From Gorsachius magnificus (taxonomy: Eukaryota; Chordata; Aves; Pelecaniformes; Ardeidae), in NCBI GenBank assembly GCA_034008185.1, contig CM067087.1:44472590-44536589 (forward strand): DNA of 64,000 bases. Reading direction: 5' to 3'. Below, in pieces: positions 1-12,240 of this stretch. The notes under the pieces were generated by a model, which was not told the DNA's origin, made no database searches, and saw only the letters and a list, made by a program, of their open reading frames with translations. Position 1 is the stretch's first letter. Each line of letters opens with the position of its first letter. A program made the position numbers and the translations under genes.

Positions 1-637
1 AAACCAGCTTGTGTCGTAATATTTTATGATTCTTCAAGGCGAATTCAACTAAGTATGAGAAATATCCAGCTCTCCTAGATCCTAGGTGGTTAAGACCAAT
101 ATTGCACTTCATGACCACCCCGGTGACAATAACCACTGGCTAACTTGATAGTCTAAACAGGTAATGTATTCCCTACAAGTGATTGCTTTGCAGCGGTGTA
201 GAAACACACGCTTTGCTCTCTGATCTTGCTTACTCTTCAAAAAAGCTGAAGAAATCGTTCTGCTGGTGGCTTGGTGCACAAACTGAGGGAAAGTCACAAA
301 AATGCTGTGTTTCCTCTTTCCTTGCATGCAAGACAACGATATCCGTATTCCTTCATGCAAGATAATGGCACTAATACTTCTTTATTTTCTCATGGAAGCT
401 GCAAGGCAGGATCCCTGAAAGGTCTTTGTACAGGGCTGGTATACTCAGAAATGCAAAGCCTACAGCATTATCTTGTTTATTATCTTGCTTTGGGACTGTA
501 CCAAATGCTCTGCAAGTCTGGATCACTGTCACCCTGTTACGATGAAAGAAGTGCCTTCGGTTATGAACTGCTCCGGAGACACCAGATTAGAGTTCAAAGG
601 CTATTTCTTGCATTAGCAGTAAATGCGGGAATCCTGA

Positions 638-682
638 AGCAAAGTGATATACTTACTGTGAGCTTTTGCATATCACTTTGCT
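638..682. repeat. Perfect 13-bp inverted repeat with 19-nt loop
   Basis: The left arm (638-650, AGCAAAGTGATAT) is exactly complementary to the right arm (670-682). They are separated by 19 bases, and pairing stops at both ends of the stem. With equal base frequencies, a perfect 13-bp stem with a loop under 20 is expected only about 0.02 times in 64 kb, so this is above chance. The stem is too short for a standard microRNA precursor (usually about 30 bp or more). It could be a chance palindrome, a decayed transposon end, or a structured element. No flanking target duplication was seen. Confidence 0.75.
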
Positions 683-3292
683 ATTTTACTCCACGACCGC
701 TTTGCAGTGGTCGGAGCTTCTGTTTGAACCTGAGCTCCGTACGAGTTGCAAGTTTGGGGCATGTTTATTGGATAACCCAGATTCTTTTCTATTAACCATC
801 AGCAAACACTTTGTATATGTCACAAGCCTCCCACTCCCTTCCAAGAGGCTGGGATTTGATGGAAGGAGGAAGAAAAACATGACTATTATAGATTTAATAC
901 ATCCCCCGGAAGAAGTGAAGCCTGCCCAACTCCAATTTCAAACAAGGGATACTGAGAAAACTCAATATTCTTATTTAATCTGGGAAATTCCACTTGGAGA
1001 GGGAGTTTTATAGATGTCGAGAGCCAGACTTCCCGCTGTAACACTCTGGCAGTGGATTTCTCCTATCTTGGAGTCAGGCAAAGCTGATGGAGCCAGCTTG
1101 GCCACATCCCTAAAATGGTGCTCCCCTCTCCCACAAGAAAGTACCACATCAAAAGCTGCCCCAGCCGGAGAACATCAGGAAATGCGTTTCAGCAAGAGGC
1201 ATCTAAGCAGCCCCACCCCCAGATCGCACTCCCTGTGTCCAGGGACCTCTGTCCTGGGCCTACGATTTTATTAAAAAATCCCGCAACAAATTCCTGCCTT
1301 TGGTACTGTGCAACCAGCGCACAAAATGATGCTGGGTCTGCTTTAAATTAAAACAAAAGTTTTAGCAGATAGGATCTCTGATACATATTGAGTTGCTTTT
1401 CTCATCTGAGATTCTTCCTCAAACAGCTAAAAACAATTAGGATAAATGAGTAGATATAAAGGTCAGCAGTACAAACAATTCTGGGAAAACCAGATAGCTC
1501 ACTGGATAGTTCCTTTACTTCCGTCACCGCAGAATGAATAGATACAAGTCCAAACGCACTCCCAGCAATCTGATTAGAAAGATATTCAGAGCTCCTAAAT
1601 AGCTTTTGTGGTTTCATCTCTTTTTCTTTTTTTTTTTTCCCCCTAGCTGAATTGCCTTTGTGCTGCTGATCCACCACAGATTTGGCGAGGCTGAAGATTT
1701 GCTGTAGCAGAAATGCTTAGGGTGTTTTTGTCATCTTATGGTGGACGGTGCCGGAGCCCGTACGGGAACACCGACATGTGGCATTCTGGCACGTGAATAT
1801 CATTCCTCAGGACTATTAGTCATCCCCGTAATGTCTAATGACATCACTCTGGAAGGAAATAGAACAAGAGAAAAATCAAGGGACAGCAGATACCTACCTA
1901 TTATGAACTATAATTGTGCATTTACCAGTCTGCCAAGCCATAAATCTAGTAGTTTAAAACCCATTTTAGCATACATTCATATATGTTAGGAGGCTATTAA
2001 CACAGGGGTGAATTATAGCAAACAGGCTTCTAAGCAGAGTCAGGATATGTATTTTTTTTAAATAATTATAATGTTCAACACTGTAGTTAAGACTCAGAAG
2101 GGTTTTGTATTCCACCAGCTTTTATCCCTAACCAATCACAATGGCAACGAAGAAATCGTCTCAGATTGCAACTTTCCATCCCTCAACTCATTCTTTGTAG
2201 CAAGTATTGATCATGGGGGGCAATCTGCAGTGCCCTCACTAGGAAAAACTGGGAAATAATTATTGTGTGGGGTAAGGACCAGACTCGGGTCTCACTGAAA
2301 TGAGTGCAAGCCCTTTCACTGCTGTTATTTAGTCCTGGATTAAACCACTTAAAATTCTCAACTCCAAAATGGAGAGGTTAGAAAAGCCTGAATTAGGCCT
2401 CCAGAGATGTTTGGAAGAGTGTTTGCCTTGGCCAGCAAGCAGCGTTAATAATTCAGGCTCACGGAGGAAAGAGCCGCTGCAAACAGCAGATTACACACCA
2501 ACAGATTATTAACAATTGTGCAAATACTTCTGCTGTGGTAGCTCAGAAAAAAAAACCCCTTCTTCCCATAGTAGTGGTCTGTCATGAAAGGAATCCGTAA
2601 TAGGTTTTGTATGAGCAAATAATAATGATTTTGGGTCAAAAAAAATCAGTTTGTAAAATACCCATTATGATGAGGAATTCATGGGAAATGGGTATTAAAA
2701 CACCAGAAAGACTTAGTAATGATAGAGAACAGATACCCACGGAAATTAGTACATGGTCACAATACCAACCAGAAAAGGAAAAGTAGTAGTAGTGCAGGAA
2801 AACTCAACCTTAAATTTAATATTATATCCCTCTTTCTCCCCGTTGAGTCTACCATAAATATCAAAGAGCTTTGGACAGCACATAGAGGGTGCTGCTTATG
2901 TGCGCGGCGCTCGGTTCTTGTTGTACTGGTCAACTTGGGTTCAGCCTTAACACTTGCATAAAACATAGGTTGCAATCCCTAAATACGTTAGTATTGATAC
3001 ATACGGGGAAATACAAGACTGTCCCTCTTCCATTTTCCTCCGACACAGCCCATAGTCACCATCTTTAAAATGCCTTAAACGATAAACACATACTCCAAAG
3101 TGCCAAAATGGCACTTTTTTTTTCTGGATAATAAATTGCTTTACCTGAGAAAAAAGATAATTTAGCACTTCAGTGATACATTTTTGCCTTCTGTGAAAAC
3201 ATAATCTCTGATTTAATCAATTCCGAGCCAAATTCCTAAAAATTACAAAAAAGCTCCAAAAGTTCAAGGTGATTTTAGAACAATTCTTTCCC

Positions 3293-3311
3293 TTTTTTTT
3301 TTTTTTTTTTT
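3293..3311. repeat. Poly-T tract (T19)
   Basis: An uninterrupted run of 19 thymines sits in unique AT-rich sequence. It could be a slippage-expanded homopolymer or the reversed A-tail of a retroposed copy. No recognisable retroposon body or target-site duplication is visible on either side, so the simpler reading is preferred. Confidence 0.9.
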
Positions 3312-4779
3312 AAATCCCCACTTACTGATTTTGCCACTGATATTGGTTCTTCCAGCTGGTCACAGAAAGGTGGTTATCATCGGTCTCGCAGTCAGATGAA
3401 ATGACTTCAAAAACTCCATTACACTTTTAAAGACATCTATGATAATACATACGCGAAGCTTATCAATTAATGATGGAACTAAAAGAATATCTCCTAAGTT
3501 TTTGAATAATGAGGGAAAAGGCGGTGAGGAAATAACTGAAGTTTTAGGAGATGTTGCTCTGGTCCTAATAGACTCTTAGTCCTGGACGCGCTAATTAAAG
3601 TGGTACGGTGGGTGCTATGAAAGCAGATATTTGTACAAAACACACTATCTTTATTGCGGCATCCTTTCACGTAGGGTAGAAAAAGAAGAGAAACTTTACT
3701 ATAAATTTCACTGCTGCTGGAGGTAAGTGACTTGTTTTTCACGACACCCACTCTATTTTTCTGTTATTACATGATCTTCCCCTTCACACCGCGGGACCGG
3801 GCGCGCAGCCTCCCCCCACACCCAGCCTCTTCCTCCCAAATAGTTATCGTAGATTAATGATGTGGTGCAGGGCCTATGGCTGACAACATGTGCATGAACT
3901 CAGTTTCCACATGGTTAGCCAGAATATGAATGCTTGCTTTTGGGGCCAACCATTTAACGGCAATAAATATTTACTTGCAGTATGTGAATTCCTAAGGTCA
4001 TTTTGCAGCTCTAGCAGTTGCATTGCTGAGTAAGTCTTTCTCTTACGGGTGCTTCTTTGTGAAAGACATCATCTAGTTTTTAAGTTTTTACTTTTTCATT
4101 AAAATGTAGTGGGAAGAGTTCTTAACTGGGCATGTTGATCCTCGGTGCCAGCATTTTTTTAAATTAGACCAAACTGATTCAGAACCCTAAATATAGGTCT
4201 AGGAGCCTAACTTTAGGCATCCATTTTTAAAACTTTTGGTGCGGTTCCTAACAGTTCTCATTGCCTTTTTTCCAAAAATGAATCCCGCCCTGAACTTTTT
4301 CATTGGTTTTCAGTTCCTGAATCAAGCATGAAAATCTCCAGGATTACCCCAGCATCTGCTCATACCAGCAACCCTATCTGCATCCTAGTGAGGTGGCACC
4401 TCTCCCATCGTGCCACGTCAAGACTGTTTCACAGCTGTGAGATATTTGGAAAGTATAATTGATATTTTTGTAATACACCAGCTCCAGTCCTCGACTCTGC
4501 TAGTTGCTCTCTTTCCAAAGCATGCTATGAGCAAACCACAACAAGCGTTTTCTTGGGAGCCAGTTTTAGCAGCTGGGAGGCTGATTCTGCAGGACCTGGA
4601 GCCATCAGACAACCTAAATATTGTAGGATGGAGCAAAATGCCAAAAGTGGAGCTGGAGAGAAAAATATCTTCTGTAAATAGGCAGTAGAAAGGATTTATT
4701 AAAACCTTGGCTTGCAATCTCCCGTTATTGAACTGCTCCCGACATAAGAGTTTTATAATTATGTAAACATAGAACTAAA

Positions 4780-4830
4780 AAGCTTGATCCAAATCCCACT
4801 GAAAGATTCCTGTTGACTCCAGTGGCCCTT
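4780..4830. repeat. Relic of an old palindromic sauropsid interspersed repeat
   Basis: The words GCTTGATCCAAATCCCACTG and, a few bases later, TTGACTCCAGTGG match in order one half of a repeat I recall from bird, turtle and crocodile DNA. That repeat has a self-complementary layout built around a phrase such as CCCATTGACTTCAATGGG. This copy is short and diverged. The family name cannot be fixed by eye. Confidence 0.5.
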
Positions 4831-6524
4831 AGATTAGCTCCAAAAACTAAGAGACAGCAAATTCTTGGGATATGAGCAGCATCACCTCCAGCATGCAGGC
4901 ATTCCCAGCTTGTGGGATACTACTGTCATTCTTGAGTTACTGAAATTAGAAAATAAGCATACCAATGTGATATCTAATATTTCCAGTAGATAAAAAATAC
5001 AAATTGCAGCCTAGTCTAGTCTTTTCCAATTGCCAAGCTGGGAAATGGTTTTATATTTTCCTCTAACTCCCCCAAAACTGATTCCAATCCTTTCTAGATT
5101 TTCTATGAAGTCCTTAAGCGCAGGTCAGTTCTTAACAAGCTCTCAACCTCTTGGCACCTTTTGTTCCCTTTCAGATCCTTTGGATATTTCAGCTATTTCC
5201 TGGCCTGCTTTCAGCAGTGGTGTGCAGGTTTTCATATTCGGAGTTGCAAATAATTACGCTCCGTCGTCCCAGATTTGTCTTCCACATTCCAGTCAAGATG
5301 AGATGGGCCAAATCATTTCCTGTTTTCTAAATACAAATGATAAATGCCCATATTTGACATAGCTTTCAATAGTTTTCACACTGGAAACTTTCCTGATGCT
5401 TCTCTCAGTGCATGATATATAAGGTGCCGTGTTTTATTGTGTGAATATCTCAACTTTCTGCTTCAATGGACAGTATCGTTTTTTCAATGTTTTTTTTTTT
5501 TATTCTAGAGAGTCAAAACAGTTTGCCAGTTGGAGCATTTAATATCCTAATAGAGGGCAGGAAGCAAATAAAGCTATGTGACAGAGCAGACACTGCTTGC
5601 GGTCTAAGCGTGGTGAAGGACAATAATTATCACTCCACAGGGAGTGATTAGGCCCACTGAAGCTTGAGTGATTACCCTTTCCTTTGCTGACCCTACAATC
5701 AGACCTGGATCTCTAAAGTTATGTGCCATTTTTAGAAGACAAAATCTTAAGGAAAGAACAAGTAGTTTTCACATAGCGGATGCGTGATCAGACAATTCCA
5801 GAGACAAAAGCACCAAGAGCAGATATCTGCTGTAGAGGCTTCTTTATATTATATGTATATAATTCAATTGCGACTATCTGTGCAACAACCTCTAAATAAT
5901 TACTAGGATGAAAAGAGAGAGAGTAATGGAATAGGACAGAGCAGCAGTCCATACTGATAGAAAGTCTTTATTTATCTGTAATAACACAGGTTGCACGTGT
6001 CTTTCTCGTGATGTCCAAAAGAAGAGTGGCACTATCTCAGGCAGTGGTCTTGCCAAAAGCTTTAACAAATGCTAGGGTTTTTCATGAGCAGTCAGTGTAG
6101 GGAACAGGCCAAAGCATACTAGTGAGAATCAGAAAAGTAATTAAAATAGGATTTTAACTTACAAGAAACCCTAAGACAGGACGGTTTGTTTTCAGGGTCT
6201 TTGGTTCCTATAATATCAACTATTTGTTCAACAATGTAAGATAAGAACGGAGAACACAATTGTTCAGGGGAAGTCAAAATGTTCCCATTCACTGATTTCT
6301 TCAGTCAATGCATTGAGGGAAAAGCGTAGCCCGCATCGCAGATAAAGTGCATCGCGCTTACCACTTGCCCTTACCTCACTTCCTTCTGACAACAAATCTA
6401 GGGTGAGCAGATAAGATTATAACCCATCTGCTCCGTTTTAGAATGACAGGTGTGTACCTTCCCAAAGCCAAAGCGCGAAAGCTCTCGCTCAGCTCAAAGG
6501 CTGGCAGGGCTATGTTTATGATAA

Positions 6525-6562
<38 letters not shown>

Positions 6563-7598
6563 AAGGATACAGAGAGCTTTTTAGCTGCCCTGTAAACTCC
6601 TGGGTTTTAACCCTAAAAGAGTGTAATGAGATAAGGATGAAAGCGTACAAAGCATTGAACACACTTGGGAGATAAGTCAGGCGATTACCTGTAACATCAG
6701 AACGGGCCCTACACAGCTGGTGAGCAGGACTCTCCAGCTTTTTGGTACCTGCTTGGAACAACACTGAAATCATCATCTTAGGGCCCGTTACTCTGAAAGT
6801 CTGGGCTCAAACACTCCTCTGCCAAGATTAGAAGGGTTGGTAGGAAACATAAGATTTGGCCAATTTAAAACACTTGACAAGTTAGGCCTGGGAAGGGGGG
6901 ACATTTCAGGTTGGGATGCAGTTGCCAGCATTTCTACTGACGCTGGAGAGACTCAGATCATGGCTCTCAACCTCAATTTCTAAGAGACCCTCTGGCAAAT
7001 AATCACATTCTCTAGTCTCGGTCAAACACGTATCGGAAGGTAGACAAGAAGCATTTGTCTGATGACTTGACTGAGGACCTTAGCGACAGCCAGAGAGAAT
7101 GAGAAAGAAAATCTGTTTGGACGAAAAAATCTGCGCTCTATTTAGGTGAGGAACAAATTGCGCTACTGTTTCATTCTTCTTTTGCTATAAACTCTGTTAT
7201 CATATTGCTGGCAGCATTTCTCATTTCAACCTGCTTGCCATATGTGCATGTGCTTTCTGTGCTACTAATTGCTTCTTTTTGACAATATCATCGATACGTG
7301 CACACCGTATTGCCATTTTTATCACTTTAAGCCTACTAATGGCCAGACTTATAGTTCCCAAAGGAATTAATATTAACCAGCTCTCTAAATATTGTTCATG
7401 TCTTTCAGAAACTCCTGTCTTTGAGAGCCTGACTCTAGTTGTGTGTAATTGGGCTGCTGTATTTCATCCTCTGGGGCCTGGAGTCTTAACTTTTGAAAGT
7501 GTAGCTCAACAAAATTTATGAGAGCAATATTAATACCCAGGAAAGGCAAAACTTAGGAAAAGTAAACAACTCTTTGGTCATAGCTGTTTGCTTACCTA
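4831..7598. other. Unique sequence, no gene seen
   Basis: Short open frames occur on both strands (for example 5030-5362 plus) but show no domain and no conserved-looking motif. Two simple structures are visible. One is an 8-bp perfect hairpin at 5629-5648 with a 4-base loop. The other is a 29-base T-run at 6528-6556, listed separately. No exon, RNA gene or recognisable transposon was found. Confidence 0.6.
6528..6556. repeat. Poly-T tract (T29)
   Basis: This is the longest homopolymer in the window, 29 uninterrupted thymines. Read on the minus strand it would be an A-tail, but the sequence on its right (from 6557) matches no SINE or processed gene that I recognise, and no flanking duplication is evident. 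It is probably a length-variable homopolymer. Confidence 0.92.
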
Positions 7599-7680
7599 GG
7601 GTCAAAATCTGCCCTCAGATATACATGTGCAAGTTCAGCGGGTCCCATACATACAGATTTCTGTGGAAAGAATTTGGCCT
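7599..7680. repeat. Relic of an old palindromic sauropsid interspersed repeat
   Basis: The left end reads GGGTCAAAATCTGCCCTCAG and the right end AAAGAATTTGGCC. Together they form the two inverted ends of a repeat I recall from sauropsid DNA, in which AAATTCTGCCCTCAG and its near complement bracket a core about taken-up ATG/ACTTCA words. About 80 bases survive. The ends are still roughly complementary, consistent with an ancient short palindromic element. The family name is not certain. Confidence 0.55.
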
Positions 7681-9820
7681 TAGATGACTTCAGAGGTTTC
7701 TTTGTCAGTCCCATTTCCCAGAGAACACTGAACACTCCTACGTGCGTACACTGACTTATACGTTTCTGCTAGAAAGAAAACAGTTGTAAGGAGATACTCA
7801 TTTACCAGTGCTCAGAGAACGTGACAGAATTTTGACTAGCAATTTTATACCCCTAGTTAGGCTTAAAAAAATAAATGGTATTAACATGCCACTCAACAAA
7901 CTGTCCCCACACTGCTGGGAACCGCGCAAGGCAGATAACGAATGCGCAGCAAATGAGAACAGTGATGTGATTCACTGTAATTCCCAACAAGACAACCGCT
8001 CTTAAGAATAAGTAACACTCCGTGTAATTTGGAGCGGGGAAATACCAGCCAGCAGATGACTGTGCTCCCCATGGAACAAACATGAAATTAATATAATCAA
8101 AGTGTTTTAAACGAATTTCATCCTCTAGTGGGAGGCAGAGGAGAGGGATTTAAGATGTCATATACATTGTGGCCCCTGATGGAGAAGGTAGATGGGTAGA
8201 GTGTGTTGGCTTTGCCAACCCCAACATGGGGTACCTAGGAGGGCCTGGGGGACGTGGGCCACTTTGCTCAGAGGCGTAGATTACTCCTGCATAGCTACAG
8301 GACAGCTATCGCTGGAGCCAGATGCTTAGATGTTGAAGACCTCAGTGCTGCAGCACCTAAATCCTTCTGTGGACATGGGTTTAAATCAAAGACCGGTAGC
8401 GTCTTGCAGTTTTGAACCTCTTTTTGCTCTTAATCAGCATAAATGTCAAATTTCTAGGAAGTCTGTGAGTAGACATGGGTTGGCATCAAGATCTCGATCT
8501 TTCTCATCAAGCACACAATGTTTCACTCCACATCCCACCTTTTCTGAGAGGGGTTGGAAAGCTGGAGAAACACTGGTGGGTTGAAGTTTAATCTAGAAAG
8601 GATGCAAACAGTGAAGGCAAGATAAAGCATTTTGAGGACTATCAATTCTAGGAACTAAAGGACTGATTGGCAATCCCCTACTGTCCCAATTAACAGTTGG
8701 TTTTCCTCTCTTTTTCTGACCAGGAGATGAGTCCTCTTCTCAGGGATCTAACTCAACAGAAGACAACTGGAAGACAAATTCCAGGAGTCATGTCACCAGG
8801 GACTGTGGCTTATCATGAGAATAAGAAAGCAGTTTAGGAAGGGAAAGAAGGCCTCTCATTTTTTTAATACGGAGCTTAATTATTGTAATGGTCCTTTACA
8901 CCATTACAAGGTGTGCCAATATTAACTTTGTTCCCCTAATTGGTTAATGTCCTGAATTAAAAACCAGGCTTCATTATTTTGTTTGAAGTCTTTCTGAAGA
9001 AAGGGATGACTGGAGGAAAGGAAGGGTGACATCATTTTTCCTTGTATTTTTTTATTTCTCAGCTCGTGAGGATACAACAAATTTCTCAACTCTTTGAAAC
9101 ATAAACGGGACAAAAGTCATCTCAAAATGGCAGCAAAAGGCTAAAAGTAGCTATTTCAAATTAACTGATGTCTTGACCAACACTAAATTTGTTTCTGTTT
9201 TTTGTTTATAAAAAAAAAAATAAATAGGTAGGAAAGCTTTGCAAATACAATTACAGATCCCTAAGGGACAAACCAGGAGCCTGAAGTGAGCATGTGCCCT
9301 GCTGGCTTGAGCTGCTGTTAGGAAAGCACGCTGAAATGAGAAACAAATGGAAATCATTGTTTTCTGATGCACCAGCGTTCAGATGTGGACCAGTCACCTC
9401 GATTGATCTGGCTTACACATATACAAGAATAATTTTGCATGTAAATACAGCAGCAAAAGAGATGAGGAGGATGAACTGATGCTGACTCATATTAGAGAAA
9501 TAGCACTAGAACTATTGGCAAGAGGAGAGGATTTGACTCTGACTTGTCACAGCCTGATGGAAACTTTGTGAGAAAAGCTCAAACTTCGTCGCTGTCAATA
9601 CCTATTCAAGCCCAAGATTAAATCAACCTCAATTAACCTCAAACTGCACCACCACAGCCAGTGCTGGAGCCTGATCTGAGCGATGCCTGCTCAGCCTATC
9701 TCCTGTCCCGAGTTCATGCCAGGGAATGAAATTTCAGCCGCATTTTGATGCTGAGGACGTTGGTATGGGCCCGCTTGGGTGTGTGGTCCGGCCGGCACGC
9801 AGGCTGCTCACTTTCATCCA
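7681..9820. other. Unique sequence, no gene seen
   Basis: Only short overlapping open frames on both strands are present and none has a recognisable domain. A perfect 9-bp inverted repeat (TTGTAATGG at 8883-8891 and its complement at 8901-8909, loop 9) is visible. At this length it is within chance expectation for a window of this size. No RNA gene or transposon was recognised. Confidence 0.6.
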
Positions 9821-9940
9821 CGCTGAACCTTTCACTTGACTTTTGACCTTTCACTTGGCACTGTCCTGTCATTTCCTTGGTTTCACAAATTTTAGCCTCT
9901 CACTTGACCTGTGAACTGTGACCTTTCACTTGACCTCTGA
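9821..9940. repeat. Degenerate minisatellite of ACCTTTCACTTGAC-like units containing TGACCT words
   Basis: A unit close to ACCTTTCACTTGAC recurs at about 9827-9840, 9846-9858 and 9921-9934, with partial copies between. The stretch contains four copies of TGACCT, at 9844-9849, 9905-9910, 9919-9924 and 9931-9936. TGACCT is the complement of the AGGTCA nuclear-receptor half-site, and here the copies lie in the same orientation with 8- and 6-base spacers in the right-hand group. The repeat may simply be a small decayed tandem array. Receptor binding is inference only, because spacers of 1-5 bases are the classical direct-repeat arrangement. Confidence 0.65.
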
Positions 9941-12123
9941 TCTCATAAATTCTAGAAGCTCATACGCGTAATCGCGGAACAAATAAACAAAGCAGCCGCG
10001 AGACACTGCTGCTGAATGAAGCCCAAGGGGTCGGGAAGTAGGAGCCCAGCCCCAGCATCCCACCTCACCCCGTGGACATGTCCCTTTGTTCCAGCTGGGA
10101 CCGGCATCTAATCAGTGTGAAGCGCATTGTACTCTGCCATGACCATACATCAGCGCTGGCGTGTTGGGCTGTGGCGGTGGAAAGGAATCCACAGCCTCCA
10201 ACTTTGCGATGAATGAAAAATACAACTTGGCAGATCCTCATCCACAAATGCGTGCAAATTAATTGTGACCTCTAAAGTCCTGGGTGGGTCTTATCAAACA
10301 AAATCACCAAAACGAGTAGAAGCCTATCGCCGTAGGCATTGGATCCTCACCACAAGAGGAATCAAACAAACCTCCCCCGAGCCCTTTTCCCCCTCCTTGT
10401 CAATGCTAATCCTAAAGGCTTCAAATGCAAAGCAACGTTCAGCCTTCAATGCAGCGTGACGGCATATGATAAGGAAACTCATGGTAAGTCAGCTGGGTGA
10501 GATAACGTTCTCAGCTGTGAGCAGGTCTGTCTTTACTGAATCCTTGGCAGGGTTTGCACATTGGATGGCAGAAACAGCGGCAAAGATTACACCCAAAGGA
10601 AGTTAACAACTTTTTGCAAAATTTCATAAAAGAAGCCATAGCAAAGGTGAAATTTCACAGCTAGATAAAGTTTTACATAAGGGTAAGGTCTTCAGAGAAA
10701 CTTCAAGCACATCCATCTTCATGCACGAGTAACCTAAAAGCATGCAGATACTTAAATAGTAATTTGTTTCATCTCGCACTCCCAATTCTTTTCAGCAATC
10801 CTCAGGTGAAAAATGCAGACACAATGCACAACTCCTAACGCTGCTAACCCGGAGCCAACCCCAAACTACATATTTTCTCCTCCTCTTCTCGGTAGAAAGA
10901 CAGACAGAGATCGGAAGAAAGCTGTAGAAGAGATTCAAGGGCACATCTGTGGCTGGTGCCTTGAAAGCAAAGCAGCTTCTCTCTTTGATATTGCGAGGGC
11001 CTAAACCAGAGCAAGAGGCAAAAGCCGCTCCTATGTAGAGCGTAATTGTACATGAGCAGGAAGCAAGGTGACATGGGAGGCAGGCGGAAACAGCGCCTAT
11101 CTGCCAAGCTAGCGCGGAGGAGATCTCTAACAAAAAGGAGCTGGGGGACCCCTGATTTACTCTGACACATAATGTAATGAACCAGTGCATGCTGTCACTT
11201 TACTTGAATTCAGTGTGATTTTACATTTTGGAAGCAAACTATTTTAAATGCATGGGAAGAAAGACTATGCAGAGAAAGCCACAGGATAGAGAGGACGGTC
11301 AAGTCTCTGTGTTCCCTTGGTTATAGTAAAAGATTTCAAAGTTTAAGGTGAAATTTTGCATGTCACGTGGAGCAAAGGTCTCGTTGCACAAAAAGAGAAG
11401 TGCTCCTCACTTGTAGGGGAAGAGTTTTTGTGTGGCTTTCTAATATCAAATCACTTTGCAAAGTAATAGAGTATAGATGTTGCATTTTCAGCAATGCAGT
11501 CTTTTCTCCAATAGCCTCTTTAGGGAAACCTCAAGGCTTTTTTGGTTGTTCGGGAAGATTGTCAGATCTGGTGGGGCTTTTCTCACTTATAAAAGCTCGC
11601 AGCATAAGCTTACTGCACCCTTGGCTCTGCAAATCGATGCTGAAGACTATGCAACACTTGCATTTATTCCAGGTCTTCTCTTACATGATTTTCTGTCATC
11701 TTCCAGCTTGTCTGGAAATGCCAAGACAAAGTTATCGGAAGGAAAAGGCAAATGGTATGGGTTGAAGGAAGATTATTAATGGACTTTTCTATAGGGCAAT
11801 CTTCCCACTGTACTTGTTAAATGCTTCCATTAGCGATACTAGCACAGAAAGTAGGGGCGTGTAAATAAAAAGGGTAGAAATTGTTTGCCATTAAATAATA
11901 TAAATAGCAAGTTGTCTGTTACAAACCCGAAACTTGTCCTTCAGCCCTTAGGACTGAGAAAGGCTCATGGAGTGGTGATTAGGGATGCCTACGTGGTATC
12001 AATGAGGCACACCTTTATAAGGGCTGGAGTGTGTCTGGAATGCATTAAGCCAAGAGATTATTCACCCTATTACACAACACACTGCTGGGATCTCAGGGAC
12101 GCTACATGCAGTTAAGTCACCCA
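9941..12123. other. Unique sequence, no gene seen
   Basis: The region contains overlapping open frames on opposite strands around 10.79-11.19 kb (132 and 108 codons minus, 63 codons plus) and 11.37-11.78 kb (132 and 100 codons plus). All lack recognisable domains, and the mutual overlap in several frames is typical of chance open frames in stop-poor sequence. No promoter, RNA gene or transposon was recognised. Confidence 0.55.
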
Positions 12124-12240
12124 CGTTGAAGAAAATTCAGACTGGAACAGGTTCACAATAGGGTTACTTGGACAGACTGTCCATGAGAGGGAACCAAAGG
12201 AGTCTGGATTGTTTAGTTTAAGAAAACAGAAGAACCTGGC
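12124..12240 (+). mobile_element. Internal fragment of an old CR1-type LINE
   Basis: The sequence carries, in order, several landmarks of the 3' part of CR1-family LINEs. These are an AAAATTCAGACTGGAACAGG-like stretch, then GGTTCACAATAGGGTTACT, then CATGAGAGGGAACC, then GGATTGTTTAGTTTAAG followed by AAAACAGAAGAACC. The order corresponds to the region where family members read roughly as a GAGAGGGTTCAG block and then GGCTTGTTTAGCCT. The copy is heavily diverged and contains neither the 5' end nor the usual 3' terminus. It is therefore an inert remnant in sense orientation. Confidence 0.7.

Larger units (their letters stand above)
1..4779. other. Unique intergenic or intronic sequence, no gene seen
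   Basis: No gene is supported here. The longest open frame (positions 271-795, plus strand, 174 codons) has no recognisable domain, signal peptide or family motif. Two shorter frames overlap it in other readings. The stretch holds a strong hairpin at 638-682 (listed separately), a T-run at 1627-1638, and a 19-base T-run at 3293-3311. The rest looks like single-copy AT-leaning vertebrate DNA. A diverged exon without an obvious reading-frame signature cannot be ruled out by eye. Confidence 0.6.

Noticed and set aside
271..795. Plus-strand open frame of 174 codons
   Set aside because: No recognisable family, and it runs across a perfect 13-bp hairpin, which is not expected in an ordinary coding exon. 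It is overlapped by other frames.
6528..6556. T29 tract as the reversed tail of a retroposon
   Set aside because: The sequence to its right matches no recognised element and no flanking duplication was seen.
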